This document shows, in pieces, positions 25,122-33,569 of a DNA stretch of 54,207 nucleotides; within the stretch, counting starts at the first letter, position 1; each line of letters begins with the position of its first letter. Both the position numbers and the translations under genes were made by a program. Origin of the DNA: Actinomycetales bacterium (GTDB lineage Bacteria > Actinomycetota > Actinomycetes > Actinomycetales > Microbacteriaceae). The notes under the pieces are model-generated. The model did not search any database and had not been told where the DNA came from. It saw only the letters and a program-made list of their open reading frames with translations. The stretch lies in assembly GCA_015655415.1 (NCBI GenBank), contig JAATFB010000075.1, positions 1 to 54,207 of the forward strand, given 5' to 3'.

Positions 25122-26294
25122 ATGAGGACGGCAGCTCGAACAGCGTTGATCGGGCTAGTGCTTCTGGCATTCGGCGCCGTCCTGATCGTTATGGGCGTGT
25201 ATCCGGTTTCAGCGGTGCTGATGCTGACCGCGCGTGTGTGGCCGGTGCTGTTGTTCGTCGTCGCGGTGACGGTCATGGCCGAGCTGGCGACGCGGTCGGG
25301 GCTCTTCGACGTACTCGCGGATGCGGCCGCGCGGGTAGCGCGCGGCCGCGGCATGTTGCTGTGGCTGCTCGTGGCGGTGATCGCGGTAGCTGCGACCGTG
25401 TTTCTTTCGCTGGATACGACTGCTGTGCTGCTGACGCCGATCGTCGTGGTCCTTGCCCGCCGCGTCAGCATGGATCCTCTTCCGTTCGCGTTCACGACCG
25501 TGTGGATGGCGAACACGGCGTCGATGTTGCTGCCGGTGTCAAACCTGACGAATCTGCTCGCCCAGCAGCGCTTGGGGGGCGTCTCACCCGGCGACTTCGC
25601 CGCGCTCACGTTCGGCGCCGAGATCGCGGGGGTGCTGGTGCCACTCGCAGTGCTCCTGGCTGTGTTTCGACGTCGAATCGTGCGCCGATATCAGGAAGCA
25701 TCGACTCGCACCGAAGCGACGCGAGACAGGGCTCTCCTTGTGATCGTGGCTCTCATGGTGGTCGCATTCATCATCGGGATCCTGTCGGGTCTGCCGGTGT
25801 GGCAACCCGCCTGCGCCGCCGCAGCACTGATGATCATCGCTTTCGCGTGGCGGCGCCGCGAGGCGTTGCGGTTCAATCTGCTTCCCATCCCGGTCGTAGT
25901 GCTGTGCTGCGGCATGTTCCTGTCAGTCGGAGCTTTGGGGGCACTGGGTCTGAGCGGTCTTCTGGAGCATCTCGTACCCGCCGGTTCCGGACTCGGAGCA
26001 ACACTGGCCACGGCCGGGCTCGGTGCAGCCTCCGCCAATCTCGTCAACAACCTGCCTGCCTATCTCGCACTGGAGCCGGCAGAGCACGGCAGCGGGGCGA
26101 TCGTCGCGCTGTTGATCGGGGTGAACATCGGCCCCCTCGTCACCCCGTGGGCATCCCTGGCCACGCTGCTCTGGTATGAACGACTCCGCCGACTCGACGT
26201 CGTGATCTCCTGGCGTCGTTACGCCCTGCTCGGGCTCGTCGCCGCCCCCCTCACCGGCACCCTGGCCGTACTGGCGACGAACACCGTGCGATGA
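25122..26294 (+). CDS. ArsB/NhaD (ion transporter superfamily) anion permease
   Basis: 390 residues with about ten to eleven membrane segments. Two family hallmarks are visible: LSLDTTAVLLTPIVV in the first half and SANLVNNLPAYLAL in the second, the paired Asp/Asn re-entrant motifs of ArsB-type carriers. MLLPVSNLTNLLAQ and INIGPLVTPWASLATLLW-like segments complete the pattern. Members move arsenite, dicarboxylates or other anions. No arsR, arsC or other arsenic gene lies nearby, so arsenite export is unproven. The first Met after TACAGT is used. Confidence 0.87.
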   Translation: MRTAARTALIGLVLLAFGAVLIVMGVYPVSAVLMLTARVWPVLLFVVAVTVMAELATRSGLFDVLADAAARVARGRGMLLWLLVAVIAVAATVFLSLDTTAVLLTPIVVVLARRVSMDPLPFAFTTVWMANTASMLLPVSNLTNLLAQQRLGGVSPGDFAALTFGAEIAGVLVPLAVLLAVFRRRIVRRYQEASTRTEATRDRALLVIVALMVVAFIIGILSGLPVWQPACAAAALMIIAFAWRRREALRFNLLPIPVVVLCCGMFLSVGALGALGLSGLLEHLVPAGSGLGATLATAGLGAASANLVNNLPAYLALEPAEHGSGAIVALLIGVNIGPLVTPWASLATLLWYERLRRLDVVISWRRYALLGLVAAPLTGTLAVLATNTVR

Positions 26295-26691
26295 AACGCC
26301 CCGCTCGAGAACCGCTCGGGGGGTTCGCTCCGCCCATTTGAACCACGGACGGCGGAGGAAACGGTGCTGCGGACCTGTCCTACTGAGCCTCGGCGTTTCG
26401 AAGAGCTTGTCGAGCCGCGCCTCCTGTTCGGCGAGGAGGATCGCGTCTCCTGCTTTCAGGCAGGTGGTGCTGCGGACTTGTATTCCTGCGGCCAGGGCTC
26501 GGGTCCAACCGCTCGCATCGGAACATGGAACACGGTGGCCAGCAGAGGGACGAGGAGCCTGACCCGGTTTCCCTCTGGCGGCCGTTGGACTCCCGATGGT
26601 GACTGTTGTGTTGACCATGCCGCCCGGCCGTTCACCCCAAGGCTCGGATGATGTCACGGTGTTCGGACTCCGTCACCGCTGTCGGACTCCG
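26295..26691. other. Intergenic region, possibly a decayed gene on the minus strand
   Basis: 397 bp between convergent genes. A minus-strand frame (about 26338-26560) reads protein-like (LKAGDAILLAEQEARLDKLF) but has no start signal, no recognised family and no clean end. It may be a remnant or chance. A 19-bp tandem duplication lies at the right edge. Confidence 0.35.
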
Positions 26692-26700
26692 TCACCGCTG
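26663..26700. repeat. 19-bp tandem duplication over a gene end
   Basis: TCGGACTCCGTCACCGCTG occurs twice in a row (26663-26681, 26682-26700). The second copy contains the stop codon of the alpha/beta hydrolase gene. Confidence 0.9.
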
Positions 26701-27528
26701 ACGCGGTTGCGTGAAGCCCGGTTCCGGTGATTCGAAGAACTCGACGACCTGGTCGGGCAGCGCTCGCACGTGCGCCGCGGTGGTCATGGTGTCGATGTGG
26801 GCCCGTGGTATCAGGTCGGCGAGGCGCTCAGCGGTCGAGACGGGGTGTGCGGGATCGTCGATCCACGGGCGCAGCAGCACCGGTTGGCGGATGGTCGCGA
26901 GGGCCTCGGGATCGGGCAGGTCCGTCGCGGCACCGCCACGCAGGATCGCGGCCATGGCTCCCTCGGCGATGTCGAAGGCCGGCAGAGCCCACCCGCCCTC
27001 GGCGAGCAACGGAGGCGGAGGCGCTGCCGCCATGGCGGCAGCGAGTGCCGCCGCCCCTTGCGCTTCGACCAGCTCGGCCATCTGCAGGTACATCTCGCGC
27101 TGGGCCGCGCGCGTGGCCCACGCGGTGGGGGGAATCACCAAGGCGAGGCGACGGAACCGCTCGGGGAAGCGGACGGCGGCGTGGAGCAGTGTGCCCACAC
27201 CCATCGACACGCCGACGGCGTCGACCGCCTCGTCCGGCGAGACCACGTCGAGGAGATCGAGGAGGTCGTCAGCGAGCCGAGGCCAGGTGAAGTCATCCGG
27301 CGCTGCGTGCCTGACGGCTGAGTGGCCGTGACCGCGCGCGTCGTACCGCACGAGGCGACGCCCTGGTCTGACCGCTGCTGACCAGTCGAAGATCCTCGAG
27401 GCGACATCGTTCGCGCGCGATGAGCCAAGACCGTGCAACGCGACGACCGTGGGGCCGTGTCCCGCCCGGACGTCGAAGGACAGCGTTGCGCCCCTCACCT
27501 CGAGAGTGCCCGAGGACGGCTCGTTCAT
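26692..27528 (-). CDS. Alpha/beta hydrolase
   Basis: 278 residues with the canonical fold: oxyanion-hole block VVALHGLGSSRAND, YDARGHGHS, and the nucleophile elbow GVSMG with Ser108. The C-terminal catalytic His is probably in TTAAHVRALPD and the Asp in the preceding RPWIDDPAHP region. Substrate unknown; esterase, lactonase or C-C hydrolase are possible. The start overlaps the oxidoreductase stop (ATGA), so both are co-translated and under the divergent TetR regulator. Confidence 0.9.
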   Translation of the reverse strand: MNEPSSGTLEVRGATLSFDVRAGHGPTVVALHGLGSSRANDVASRIFDWSAAVRPGRRLVRYDARGHGHSAVRHAAPDDFTWPRLADDLLDLLDVVSPDEAVDAVGVSMGVGTLLHAAVRFPERFRRLALVIPPTAWATRAAQREMYLQMAELVEAQGAAALAAAMAAAPPPPLLAEGGWALPAFDIAEGAMAAILRGGAATDLPDPEALATIRQPVLLRPWIDDPAHPVSTAERLADLIPRAHIDTMTTAAHVRALPDQVVEFFESPEPGFTQPRQR

Positions 27529-28514
27529 GCCGAAGCCTCCCGACGACCGAGAAGGCCGGGAAGCAGCACGACCTTGCCATGTGGTTCACCGGACAGACTG
27601 AGCCGGACGGCATCGCGCCACTGCTCGAACGAGAAGGACTTCGCGATCGGAAGACGGAACTCCCCGTGTGCGGCCAGGGCTGCGTACTGCGATATCAGCG
27701 CGGTCAGCGGAGTGAGGCCGGGGCGCAGCTCATCGATGTTGACGCGCGCGCCGAGGGCCCGGGCCTCCTCGTGATTGCTGATCGTCATCACCCGCCGCGG
27801 GTCGCCGCCGGCCAGGGCGATGAGGTCGGGCAGTGTGCCCGGACTGGGGCGGGCCGTGTCGAGCACGAGGTCGACATCCTGACCCCCGGTCAGGGCGCGT
27901 ACCCGCTCGACCATTCCCTCGCCGTAGCGGGTGACACGGGCGCCGAACCCCTCGAGGTCGGCGGTGAAGGTGGCACCAGCGGTGGCGATCACCTGCGCCC
28001 CGCGCCTCAGGGCGATCTGCACGGCGGTGTAACCCACCATTCCGCCGGCACCGTGGACCAGAAGCGTCGTGCCGGGTTCCAGACCCATGATCTCCAGCGC
28101 CCATGCCGCCGTCTGCACGACCATCGGCAGGGTGGCCGCCTGCACCGGATCGAGCCCCGCCGGCACGGGGCACCAGTTGTTCACGACGGCGACATCGGCG
28201 GCGCCGGCGCTCGGCTGTCCGAAGAGGTCGGCCGTGCCGAGAACGACATCGTCCACCCGCACCGACCCGCGGTCCACGCCGTCGCCGATTGCCTCGACGC
28301 TCCCGGCCACGTCGTAGCCGATCCCCCGCGGCAGCGCTCCTGGCGCGAAACCGCGGCAGAGTTCCCAGTCCGCAGGGTTCAGCCCCGTGGCGAGGACTCG
28401 CACCCGGACGCTGCCGACGGGCGGATCCGGGATCTCGATCCTCTCCACACGGAGGACCTCGAGCGGCTCTCCGACCTCGTGGAAGCGGATGACGCGGGAC
28501 GAAACAGTGGGCAT
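27525..28514 (-). CDS. Zinc-independent MDR oxidoreductase (quinone oxidoreductase-like)
   Basis: 329 residues, medium-chain dehydrogenase/reductase fold. The N-terminal GroES-like domain contains ATGLNPADWELCRG and GYDVAGSVEAIGDGV. The NADPH-binding loop is LLVHGAGGMVGYTAVQIA. The zinc-binding cysteines of true alcohol dehydrogenases are absent, which fits quinone reductase/enone reductase members. It forms an operon with the alpha/beta hydrolase, divergent from a TetR gene, a typical detoxification arrangement. TATCCT at 28547-28542 is its likely -10. Confidence 0.92.
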   Translation of the reverse strand: MPTVSSRVIRFHEVGEPLEVLRVERIEIPDPPVGSVRVRVLATGLNPADWELCRGFAPGALPRGIGYDVAGSVEAIGDGVDRGSVRVDDVVLGTADLFGQPSAGAADVAVVNNWCPVPAGLDPVQAATLPMVVQTAAWALEIMGLEPGTTLLVHGAGGMVGYTAVQIALRRGAQVIATAGATFTADLEGFGARVTRYGEGMVERVRALTGGQDVDLVLDTARPSPGTLPDLIALAGGDPRRVMTISNHEEARALGARVNIDELRPGLTPLTALISQYAALAAHGEFRLPIAKSFSFEQWRDAVRLSLSGEPHGKVVLLPGLLGRREASA

Positions 28515-28541
28515 GGGCTCATCTCTCGGACTCGTCCTTGA

Positions 28542-28547
28542 AGGATA
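28542..28547 (-). promoter_or_regulatory. -10 box of the oxidoreductase-hydrolase operon
   Basis: TATCCT on the minus strand, directly next to operator copy 1, leaving a leader of about 20 bases. Confidence 0.55.
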
Positions 28548-28562
28548 GCGACAGTCACTGAC
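28548..28562. promoter_or_regulatory. TetR operator, copy 1
   Basis: GCGACAGTCACTGAC, with the palindromic core CAGT-C-ACTG. It lies in the -35/-10 spacer of the oxidoreductase promoter. Confidence 0.75.
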
Positions 28563-28574
28563 CCTACCACGGAT

Positions 28575-28589
28575 GCGACAGTCACTGAC
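28575..28589. promoter_or_regulatory. TetR operator, copy 2
   Basis: A second identical GCGACAGTCACTGAC, 27 bases from copy 1. It lies just upstream of the tetR -10, so the regulator can repress both directions. Confidence 0.75.
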
Positions 28590-28595
28590 ACAAAG

Positions 28596-28601
28596 TAGGA
28601 T
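28596..28601 (+). promoter_or_regulatory. -10 box of the TetR gene (leaderless)
   Basis: TAGGAT, 6 bases before the ATG at 28608. Confidence 0.6.
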
Positions 28602-28607
28602 GCGGGT

Positions 28608-29165
28608 ATGCCGAGAAGCGGCGCCGAGGCGCGGACCCGACTGCGCGACGCGGCCCTGGCGCTATACGAGGAACGCGGCTATGACGCCACCACCACCGCG
28701 CAGATCGCCGAGAGAGCGGGAGTGACCGAACGGACCTACTTCCGGCACTTCGCCGACAAGCGCGAGGTGCTCTTCGACGGCGAGACGCAACTGCGTGAGG
28801 TCATGACCGCCGCGATCGCGTCCGCACAGGAGGAACTCGCACCGGCGGCACTGGTCCTGCGCGCCTACTCCGCGGCGATGCCCCTCTTCGTCGCAGGCCG
28901 CCCGGAAGCCGAACGACGCGCGCGGATCATCGCGACCTCCACCGCGCTCCAGGAGAGAGCCCACGCCAAGTCGGCCGCACTGACACAGGCCCTGATCGAC
29001 GCACTGGTCGACCGCGGCATCCCCGAACCCACCGCCCGCCTGGCCGCGCGAACCGGTGCTGCAATGTTCGAGCATGCGAGCCGCGCGTGGAAGGGCACGT
29101 CGGCCACAGAACTCGAGAGCCTTCTGCGGCACGCCGTGGACGAGGTGCGCGCCCTGCACCGGTAG
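28608..29165 (+). CDS. TetR-family transcriptional regulator
   Basis: 185 residues. The N-terminal helix-turn-helix is clear (TTAQIAERAGVTERTYFRHFADKREVLF, residues ~26-53), followed by an all-helical ligand domain of the usual size. It is divergent from the oxidoreductase-hydrolase pair, with two identical palindromic sites in the shared promoter region. I infer autoregulation and repression of the pair, relieved by an electrophile or quinone-like ligand. Confidence 0.93.
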   Translation: MPRSGAEARTRLRDAALALYEERGYDATTTAQIAERAGVTERTYFRHFADKREVLFDGETQLREVMTAAIASAQEELAPAALVLRAYSAAMPLFVAGRPEAERRARIIATSTALQERAHAKSAALTQALIDALVDRGIPEPTARLAARTGAAMFEHASRAWKGTSATELESLLRHAVDEVRALHR

Positions 29166-29239
29166 CCAGCGCCCGTGCGCGCGTCCCTGAGCCGGTCCGC
29201 TGCGGCGAGCACGACGGCGACGCCGCGGGGCTCCGGCCC

Positions 29240-30907
29240 TCATCCGGTGAGACGTCCCTGGGTCTCGATTTCGATCTGCGCCGCGTCGATCGTGGCGAGG
29301 GCATCCGCGAGCACATCCGCGTCGAACGTGCCGTTGTCGCGAGCGTCGAGCAGCGCCGCACGCTGGGCATCCAGCACCGCCAGCCGGTATCTTCTGGCGG
29401 CCTCACGTCCCTCCGGTGAGCGCACGTCGGAGCCCGGCACCTGTGGGACGGCTTCGGCGGCCGTCTTCATGAGGGCGAAGATCCGCTCCAGCTCCACCCT
29501 GGCTCGTTCGTCGGGTGCCGCCCTACCGCTTTGAGGCGCCAGGAGGCGCACGAGCGGACCGATCGTGCCGCCCTGCACCAGCAGCGAGAGCACGGCCACC
29601 GTGAACGCGATCAGCACCAGCACCGAACGCTGCGGGGTGTGCTGCGGAAGCGTCTGCGCCGCCGCGACCGTCACCGCACCGCGCATGCCCGCCCACACCA
29701 CCACCGTGCCGTCGCGCCAGCCGAGCGGCTCCCGCACGAAGTACTCGATGTCGGCCAGCACCCGCGTGACCCGCACGGCGAACCGGTCCAGATCGCGCAT
29801 GGACGCCGATCTGCGCCCGCGGCTCAGCTCGTCCAGCGCCTCCCTCCTGCCCTGATCGGTGCCCACGCGCTCCCGCATGCTCTCCAGCCGCGGCTGCAGC
29901 TTCACGCTGCGCCGGGAGCGGGCCGCCAGCACGCCGAGCAGCGGCGCCACATAGCCCGCGCGCACGATCACGGTCAGCAGGAACGCGCCCGCCGCGACGA
30001 GGATCGCGGGGATGACACGAGCGTTGTCGTGCTGCGCACCCTGCACGATCGAGGTGATCTGCACGCCCATGGTGAGGAACACGGCCCCCTCCAGCACCAT
30101 CTCGACCGTGCGCCAGTTCTGTGAGTCGGACAGCCGATGCTGCGCCGACAGCACCCTCGGCGCCCGCACACCCGTGACGAGCCCGGCCACCACCGCAGCC
30201 ACCAGCCCCGACGCCCCCAGCAGCTCGGTGGGGATCGCGGCCGCGAAGGGGACGGTGAACGAGATGACCGTGTTCACCGTCGGATCCCTCACCCGCCCGC
30301 GCACCACGAGGTTCAGCCACCCGACCACGGCGCCGATCACGACGGCGACGACCACCGAGTACGCGAAGGTCCCGACCGTCCCCCAGAACGAGAACGACGC
30401 CGCCGTAGCGACGATCGCCGTGCGCAGCAGCACGAGAGCGGTCGCATCGTTCAGAAGGCTCTCCCCGTCAAGCATCGCGACGACCCGCTGGGACACCGTC
30501 GTGCGCTTGATGATCGAGGTGGCCACGGCGTCCGTCGGGCTCACGATCGCACCCAGTGCCACGCCCCAGGCGAAGCCGAGTCCCGGAACGACCACCATGA
30601 AGAAGACCCCGAGCAGCAGCGCGCTGCCCACCACCAGGACCACCGACAGGCCGCTGATCGCGCCGAACTCCCGCCGGAAGTTCATGGCGGGCATCGACAC
30701 CGCCGACGAGTACAGCAACGGCGGCAGCACCCCCTCGAGGATCCACTCCGGTCGGATCTGCACCCCGCCGACCATCGGCACCAGACTCGCCGCGACGCCG
30801 ACCACGACGAGCACCAGCGGCGAGGCGACGCCCAGCCGCGGACCGATGAGCGCCGCGCCGGCGACCACCAGCAGCCCCACCACGAAGACGACAAGCAGCT
30901 GGATCAC
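29240..30907 (-). CDS. CPA1-family Na+/H+ antiporter
   Basis: 555 residues: about twelve membrane segments (1-430) and a cytoplasmic C-terminal tail. LPPLLYSSAVSM, GAIVSPTDAVATSII (the TDA motif), and GESLLNDATALVLLR (the ND ion-binding pair) are diagnostic of CPA1 exchangers. A basic loop near residues 310-370 separates the last helices. It exchanges Na+ or K+ for H+ at the cell membrane. The GTG at 30907 starts directly on the first hydrophobic segment. The GAGG just upstream lies unusually close, so the start is only moderately sure. Confidence 0.93.
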   Translation of the reverse strand: MIQLLVVFVVGLLVVAGAALIGPRLGVASPLVLVVVGVAASLVPMVGGVQIRPEWILEGVLPPLLYSSAVSMPAMNFRREFGAISGLSVVLVVGSALLLGVFFMVVVPGLGFAWGVALGAIVSPTDAVATSIIKRTTVSQRVVAMLDGESLLNDATALVLLRTAIVATAASFSFWGTVGTFAYSVVVAVVIGAVVGWLNLVVRGRVRDPTVNTVISFTVPFAAAIPTELLGASGLVAAVVAGLVTGVRAPRVLSAQHRLSDSQNWRTVEMVLEGAVFLTMGVQITSIVQGAQHDNARVIPAILVAAGAFLLTVIVRAGYVAPLLGVLAARSRRSVKLQPRLESMRERVGTDQGRREALDELSRGRRSASMRDLDRFAVRVTRVLADIEYFVREPLGWRDGTVVVWAGMRGAVTVAAAQTLPQHTPQRSVLVLIAFTVAVLSLLVQGGTIGPLVRLLAPQSGRAAPDERARVELERIFALMKTAAEAVPQVPGSDVRSPEGREAARRYRLAVLDAQRAALLDARDNGTFDADVLADALATIDAAQIEIETQGRLTG

Positions 30908-31059
30908 CCCTCAAGACTTCCAGCACACGGCGCCGATCGGCCAGTGCCATCCGGCGGGTGCCGATTCCGGCGGCCCGGCCGGGTACGTCCACCGCTGTCG
31001 GAGGACGGTCAGGCGAGCATGTCGGCCACGTGTCGGCTGCGAGGCGCAGTCGCCCCCGC

Positions 31060-31959
31060 TCAGCCCTCGATGCTGAAGTCGAAGACCGACGCGTCGAAAC
31101 GCCCGTAGCCTGCGTAGTCGATCAGGTCGTAGAGCTCGGACCGGTGCTGCATCTCGCCGAGCCTGGCGGCCAGGGTGCCCTGCTCGCTGAGCTCATCGAG
31201 TCCGCGCATCGCCGCCCCCATCGCCAGCCGCAGCAGCGAGACGGGCCAGATGACGATGTTCATGCCCACGTCGGCGAGCTGCTGCACCGTGAAGAGCTCG
31301 CTCTTGCCGAACTCCGTCATGTTGGCCAGCAGAGGCACGTCGACGGCGGCGCGCACCGCCGCGAACTCCTCAAGGGTGGTCATCGCCTCGGGGAAGATCG
31401 CATCGGCGCCGGCATCCACCAGCGCCTTCGCCCGGTCTACCGCCGCGTCCAGTCCATCGACGGCCCGGATGTCGGTGCGCGCCATGATGAGGAAGCCCGG
31501 GTCCCTGCGCGCGTCCACCGCGGCACGGATGCGCTGGATGGCAGTCGGGGTGTCCACCACCTGCTTGCCGTCGAGGTGCCCGCAGCGCTTCGGGTTCACC
31601 TGGTCCTCGATGTGCAGACCGGCGAGCCCGGCATCCTCGAGCTCCTGAACGGTGCGAGCGACGTTCAACGGCTCGCCGAAGCCGGTGTCGGCGTCCACCA
31701 GTGCGGGCAGGTCGGTCATGCGTGCGATCTGACGCGCCCGCCCCGCCACCTCGGTGAGGGTGGTGAGCCCGATGTCGGGCAGCCCCAGATCGGCGGCGAG
31801 CACGGCGCCGGAGACGTAGACGCCCTCGAAGCCCTTGCGCTGGATGAGCCGGGCGCTCAACGGGTTGAACGCGCCCGGGAACCGCAACAGCGTGCCGGTC
31901 GCCAACGCGGCCCGCAGCTCCGCCCGCTTCTCGGCTGGCGTCTTGCCGGAGTACAGCAT
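31060..31959 (-). CDS. prpB: Methylisocitrate lyase
   Basis: 299 residues. It cleaves 2-methylisocitrate to succinate and pyruvate in the methylcitrate cycle for propionate. Features: LRFPGAFNPLSARLIQRKGFEGVYVSG, LVDADTGFG with the metal Asp, HIEDQVNPKRCGHLDGKQ with the KRCGH signature (124-128, catalytic C126), and ARTDIRAVDGLDAA. The ATG at 31959 has AAGGGA 8-9 bases upstream. TACGTT at 32006-32001 would start a ~35-base leader. No prpC or prpD lies in the window, so it is separated from its pathway partners here. Confidence 0.95.
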   Translation of the reverse strand: MLYSGKTPAEKRAELRAALATGTLLRFPGAFNPLSARLIQRKGFEGVYVSGAVLAADLGLPDIGLTTLTEVAGRARQIARMTDLPALVDADTGFGEPLNVARTVQELEDAGLAGLHIEDQVNPKRCGHLDGKQVVDTPTAIQRIRAAVDARRDPGFLIMARTDIRAVDGLDAAVDRAKALVDAGADAIFPEAMTTLEEFAAVRAAVDVPLLANMTEFGKSELFTVQQLADVGMNIVIWPVSLLRLAMGAAMRGLDELSEQGTLAARLGEMQHRSELYDLIDYAGYGRFDASVFDFSIEG

Positions 31960-32000
31960 CGTGAGATCCCTTCGCGTCGCGCGCGCCGCGCTCTCCCTCG

Positions 32001-32006
32001 AACGTA
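32001..32006 (-). promoter_or_regulatory. -10 box of prpB
   Basis: TACGTT on the minus strand, about 42 bases before the ATG. Confidence 0.4.
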
Positions 32007-32147
32007 ACAGCGCGGACGCCGTGCGTCCGCCTCCCCGGCGCCCGTGCTCCCGGCGGGCCCGTGTCAACGGCTTCAGCCTGCGCCCGGCGCCGGGTAGCAT
32101 CACGGGCCCGGCACCACCGCGTCGGCGCGGGCGGGAATGGACGATCG

Positions 32148-33146
32148 ATGACCTCATCTGACGCCTGCGGCCGCCCGTCGACCCACCGCAGCGGCCGGCT
32201 GCGACGCAGCGACCCGAACGGCCCGGGCCTGCGCAGAATGCCCGGCGACCCGCCGCGCTACCTGGACGCGCAGGGGCACCGCATCACCGACCGGCGCCGT
32301 CTGGAGCGCATCCGCGCCCTGGCCATCCCGCCGGCGTGGGAGGACGTGTGGATCTGCGACGACGAACGAGGGCACATCCAAGCCGTCGGCGTCGACCAGG
32401 CCGGAAGGCGGCAGTACCTCTACCACGAGGAATGGCGCAGACAGCGCGACGCGGACAAGTTCGACCGGATGCTGAGGCTCGCCCGAGCACTGCCGAACGC
32501 CCGCCGTGCGGTCACCCGCGACCTCGCGGCGAACGGCCTGGGGCGTGAGCGCGCGCTCGCCGCCGCGTTCCGCATCGTCGACCGGGTCTCGCTGCGCATG
32601 GGGAACGAGGTGTACCTGCGGCGCTACGGCAGCCGTGGGCTGACGACCCTGCAGTGCCGCGACGTGAACGTCGACGGCGACCGCATCACGCTCGCGTTTC
32701 CCTCCAAGAGCGGCCAGCGCTGGCACTCGCGCGTGACCGACGCGCAGCTCGCCCGCTATCTGGACGAGGTGACGCGCTCCCGCCGTCCGAGCGGGCGGGC
32801 GATCTCGTGGCGCGATTCGAGATGGCATCCGCTCACCACCGCCGAGGTGAACGACTACATCAGGCTGCGCACCGGCGTGGATGCGACAGGAAAGGACCTC
32901 CGAACACTGCGCGGAACGATCGTGGCGGCCACCGCTCTCGCCCGCATCGGCCCCCGCGACACGCGGGGTGAGACCGAGGCGGCGGTGCGCGCGGCGGTGA
33001 AGGCCGCCGCGGAGGCGCTCGGGAACACCCCGGCGGTCGTGCGCTCGAGCTACATCGACCCGCGCGTCATCGACCGCTACCGCGCCGGCGAGGTGCTCTC
33101 GACGACGAGGACCGGCGAATCCGCATTGTGCTCACTGCTGGGATAG
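32148..33146 (+). CDS. DNA topoisomerase IB (poxvirus-like)
   Basis: 332 residues, the size of bacterial TopIB, which relaxes supercoils through a 3'-phosphotyrosyl intermediate. Visible blocks: GHRITDRRRLERIRALAIPPAWEDVWI in the N-terminal domain, GNEVYLRRYGSRGLTTLQ, FPSKSGQRW with the catalytic Lys, KDLRTLRGTIVAA with the catalytic Arg, and SSYIDPRVIDRY with the active-site Tyr. The family's usual KDFRTW reads KDLRTL here. The ATG at 32148 lies about 47 bases after TAGCAT (32095-32100). Divergent from prpB. Confidence 0.93.
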   Translation: MTSSDACGRPSTHRSGRLRRSDPNGPGLRRMPGDPPRYLDAQGHRITDRRRLERIRALAIPPAWEDVWICDDERGHIQAVGVDQAGRRQYLYHEEWRRQRDADKFDRMLRLARALPNARRAVTRDLAANGLGRERALAAAFRIVDRVSLRMGNEVYLRRYGSRGLTTLQCRDVNVDGDRITLAFPSKSGQRWHSRVTDAQLARYLDEVTRSRRPSGRAISWRDSRWHPLTTAEVNDYIRLRTGVDATGKDLRTLRGTIVAATALARIGPRDTRGETEAAVRAAVKAAAEALGNTPAVVRSSYIDPRVIDRYRAGEVLSTTRTGESALCSLLG

Positions 33147-33153
33147 TGTCTCC

Positions 33154-33198
33154 GTGCTGAATCAGAGCGTGCTGAATCAGAGCGTGCTGAATCAGAGC
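33154..33198. repeat. 15-bp triple tandem repeat at the end of crcB
   Basis: GTGCTGAATCAGAGC occurs three times without a gap (33154, 33169, 33184). The unit is five codons long and each copy carries an in-frame TGA on the minus strand, so the downstream channel gene ends in three spaced stops. Confidence 0.95.
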
Positions 33199-33569
33199 GC
33201 CCTGCCGAGCCACAGGCCGCCGAGACCGACCGCGACCGTCACCACGAGCACAAGGAGACCGTTCGCGATCGCCAGCACGTATTCCCGCTCCTGCATGAGC
33301 CGAACGGTCTCCAGGCTGGCCGTGCTGAACGTGGTGTATCCCCCTATCAGGCCCGTGCCCAGCACGAGCGTCCACTGCGGGTCGAGGAGCGCACCGGAGC
33401 CGAGGCCGAAAAGGACCCCCAGGATCAGCGATCCGGTCACGTTGACGACCGCGGTGCCCCACGGGAACGCGGAGCGCACACGTGAGCGCACCAGGCCGTC
33501 CACGACGAAGCGCAGTGCGGCGCCGACACCGCCCGCCACGCAGAGTGCGGCGAAGATCCCCGGGGTCAT
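33192..33569 (-). CDS. crcB: Fluoride channel CrcB/Fluc, subunit 1
   Basis: 125 residues with four membrane segments, the normal Fluc size. It shows the pore block NVTGSLILGVLFG (conserved Asn) and GLIGGYTTFSTAS (the Gly-Gly-Tyr-Thr-Thr-Phe-Ser segment that coordinates fluoride and the central Na+). It starts within the stop of the upstream CrcB gene (ATGA overlap). Two adjacent paralogs suggest an obligate heterodimer, as known for some Gram-positive Fluc pairs. It lies downstream of a fluoride riboswitch. Confidence 0.95.
   Translation of the reverse strand: MTPGIFAALCVAGGVGAALRFVVDGLVRSRVRSAFPWGTAVVNVTGSLILGVLFGLGSGALLDPQWTLVLGTGLIGGYTTFSTASLETVRLMQEREYVLAIANGLLVLVVTVAVGLGGLWLGRAL

Noticed and set aside
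25122-26294. Arsenic-resistance operon
   Set aside because: Only the permease fold is present; no arsR, arsC, ACR3 or arsenic-sensing site is seen next to it.
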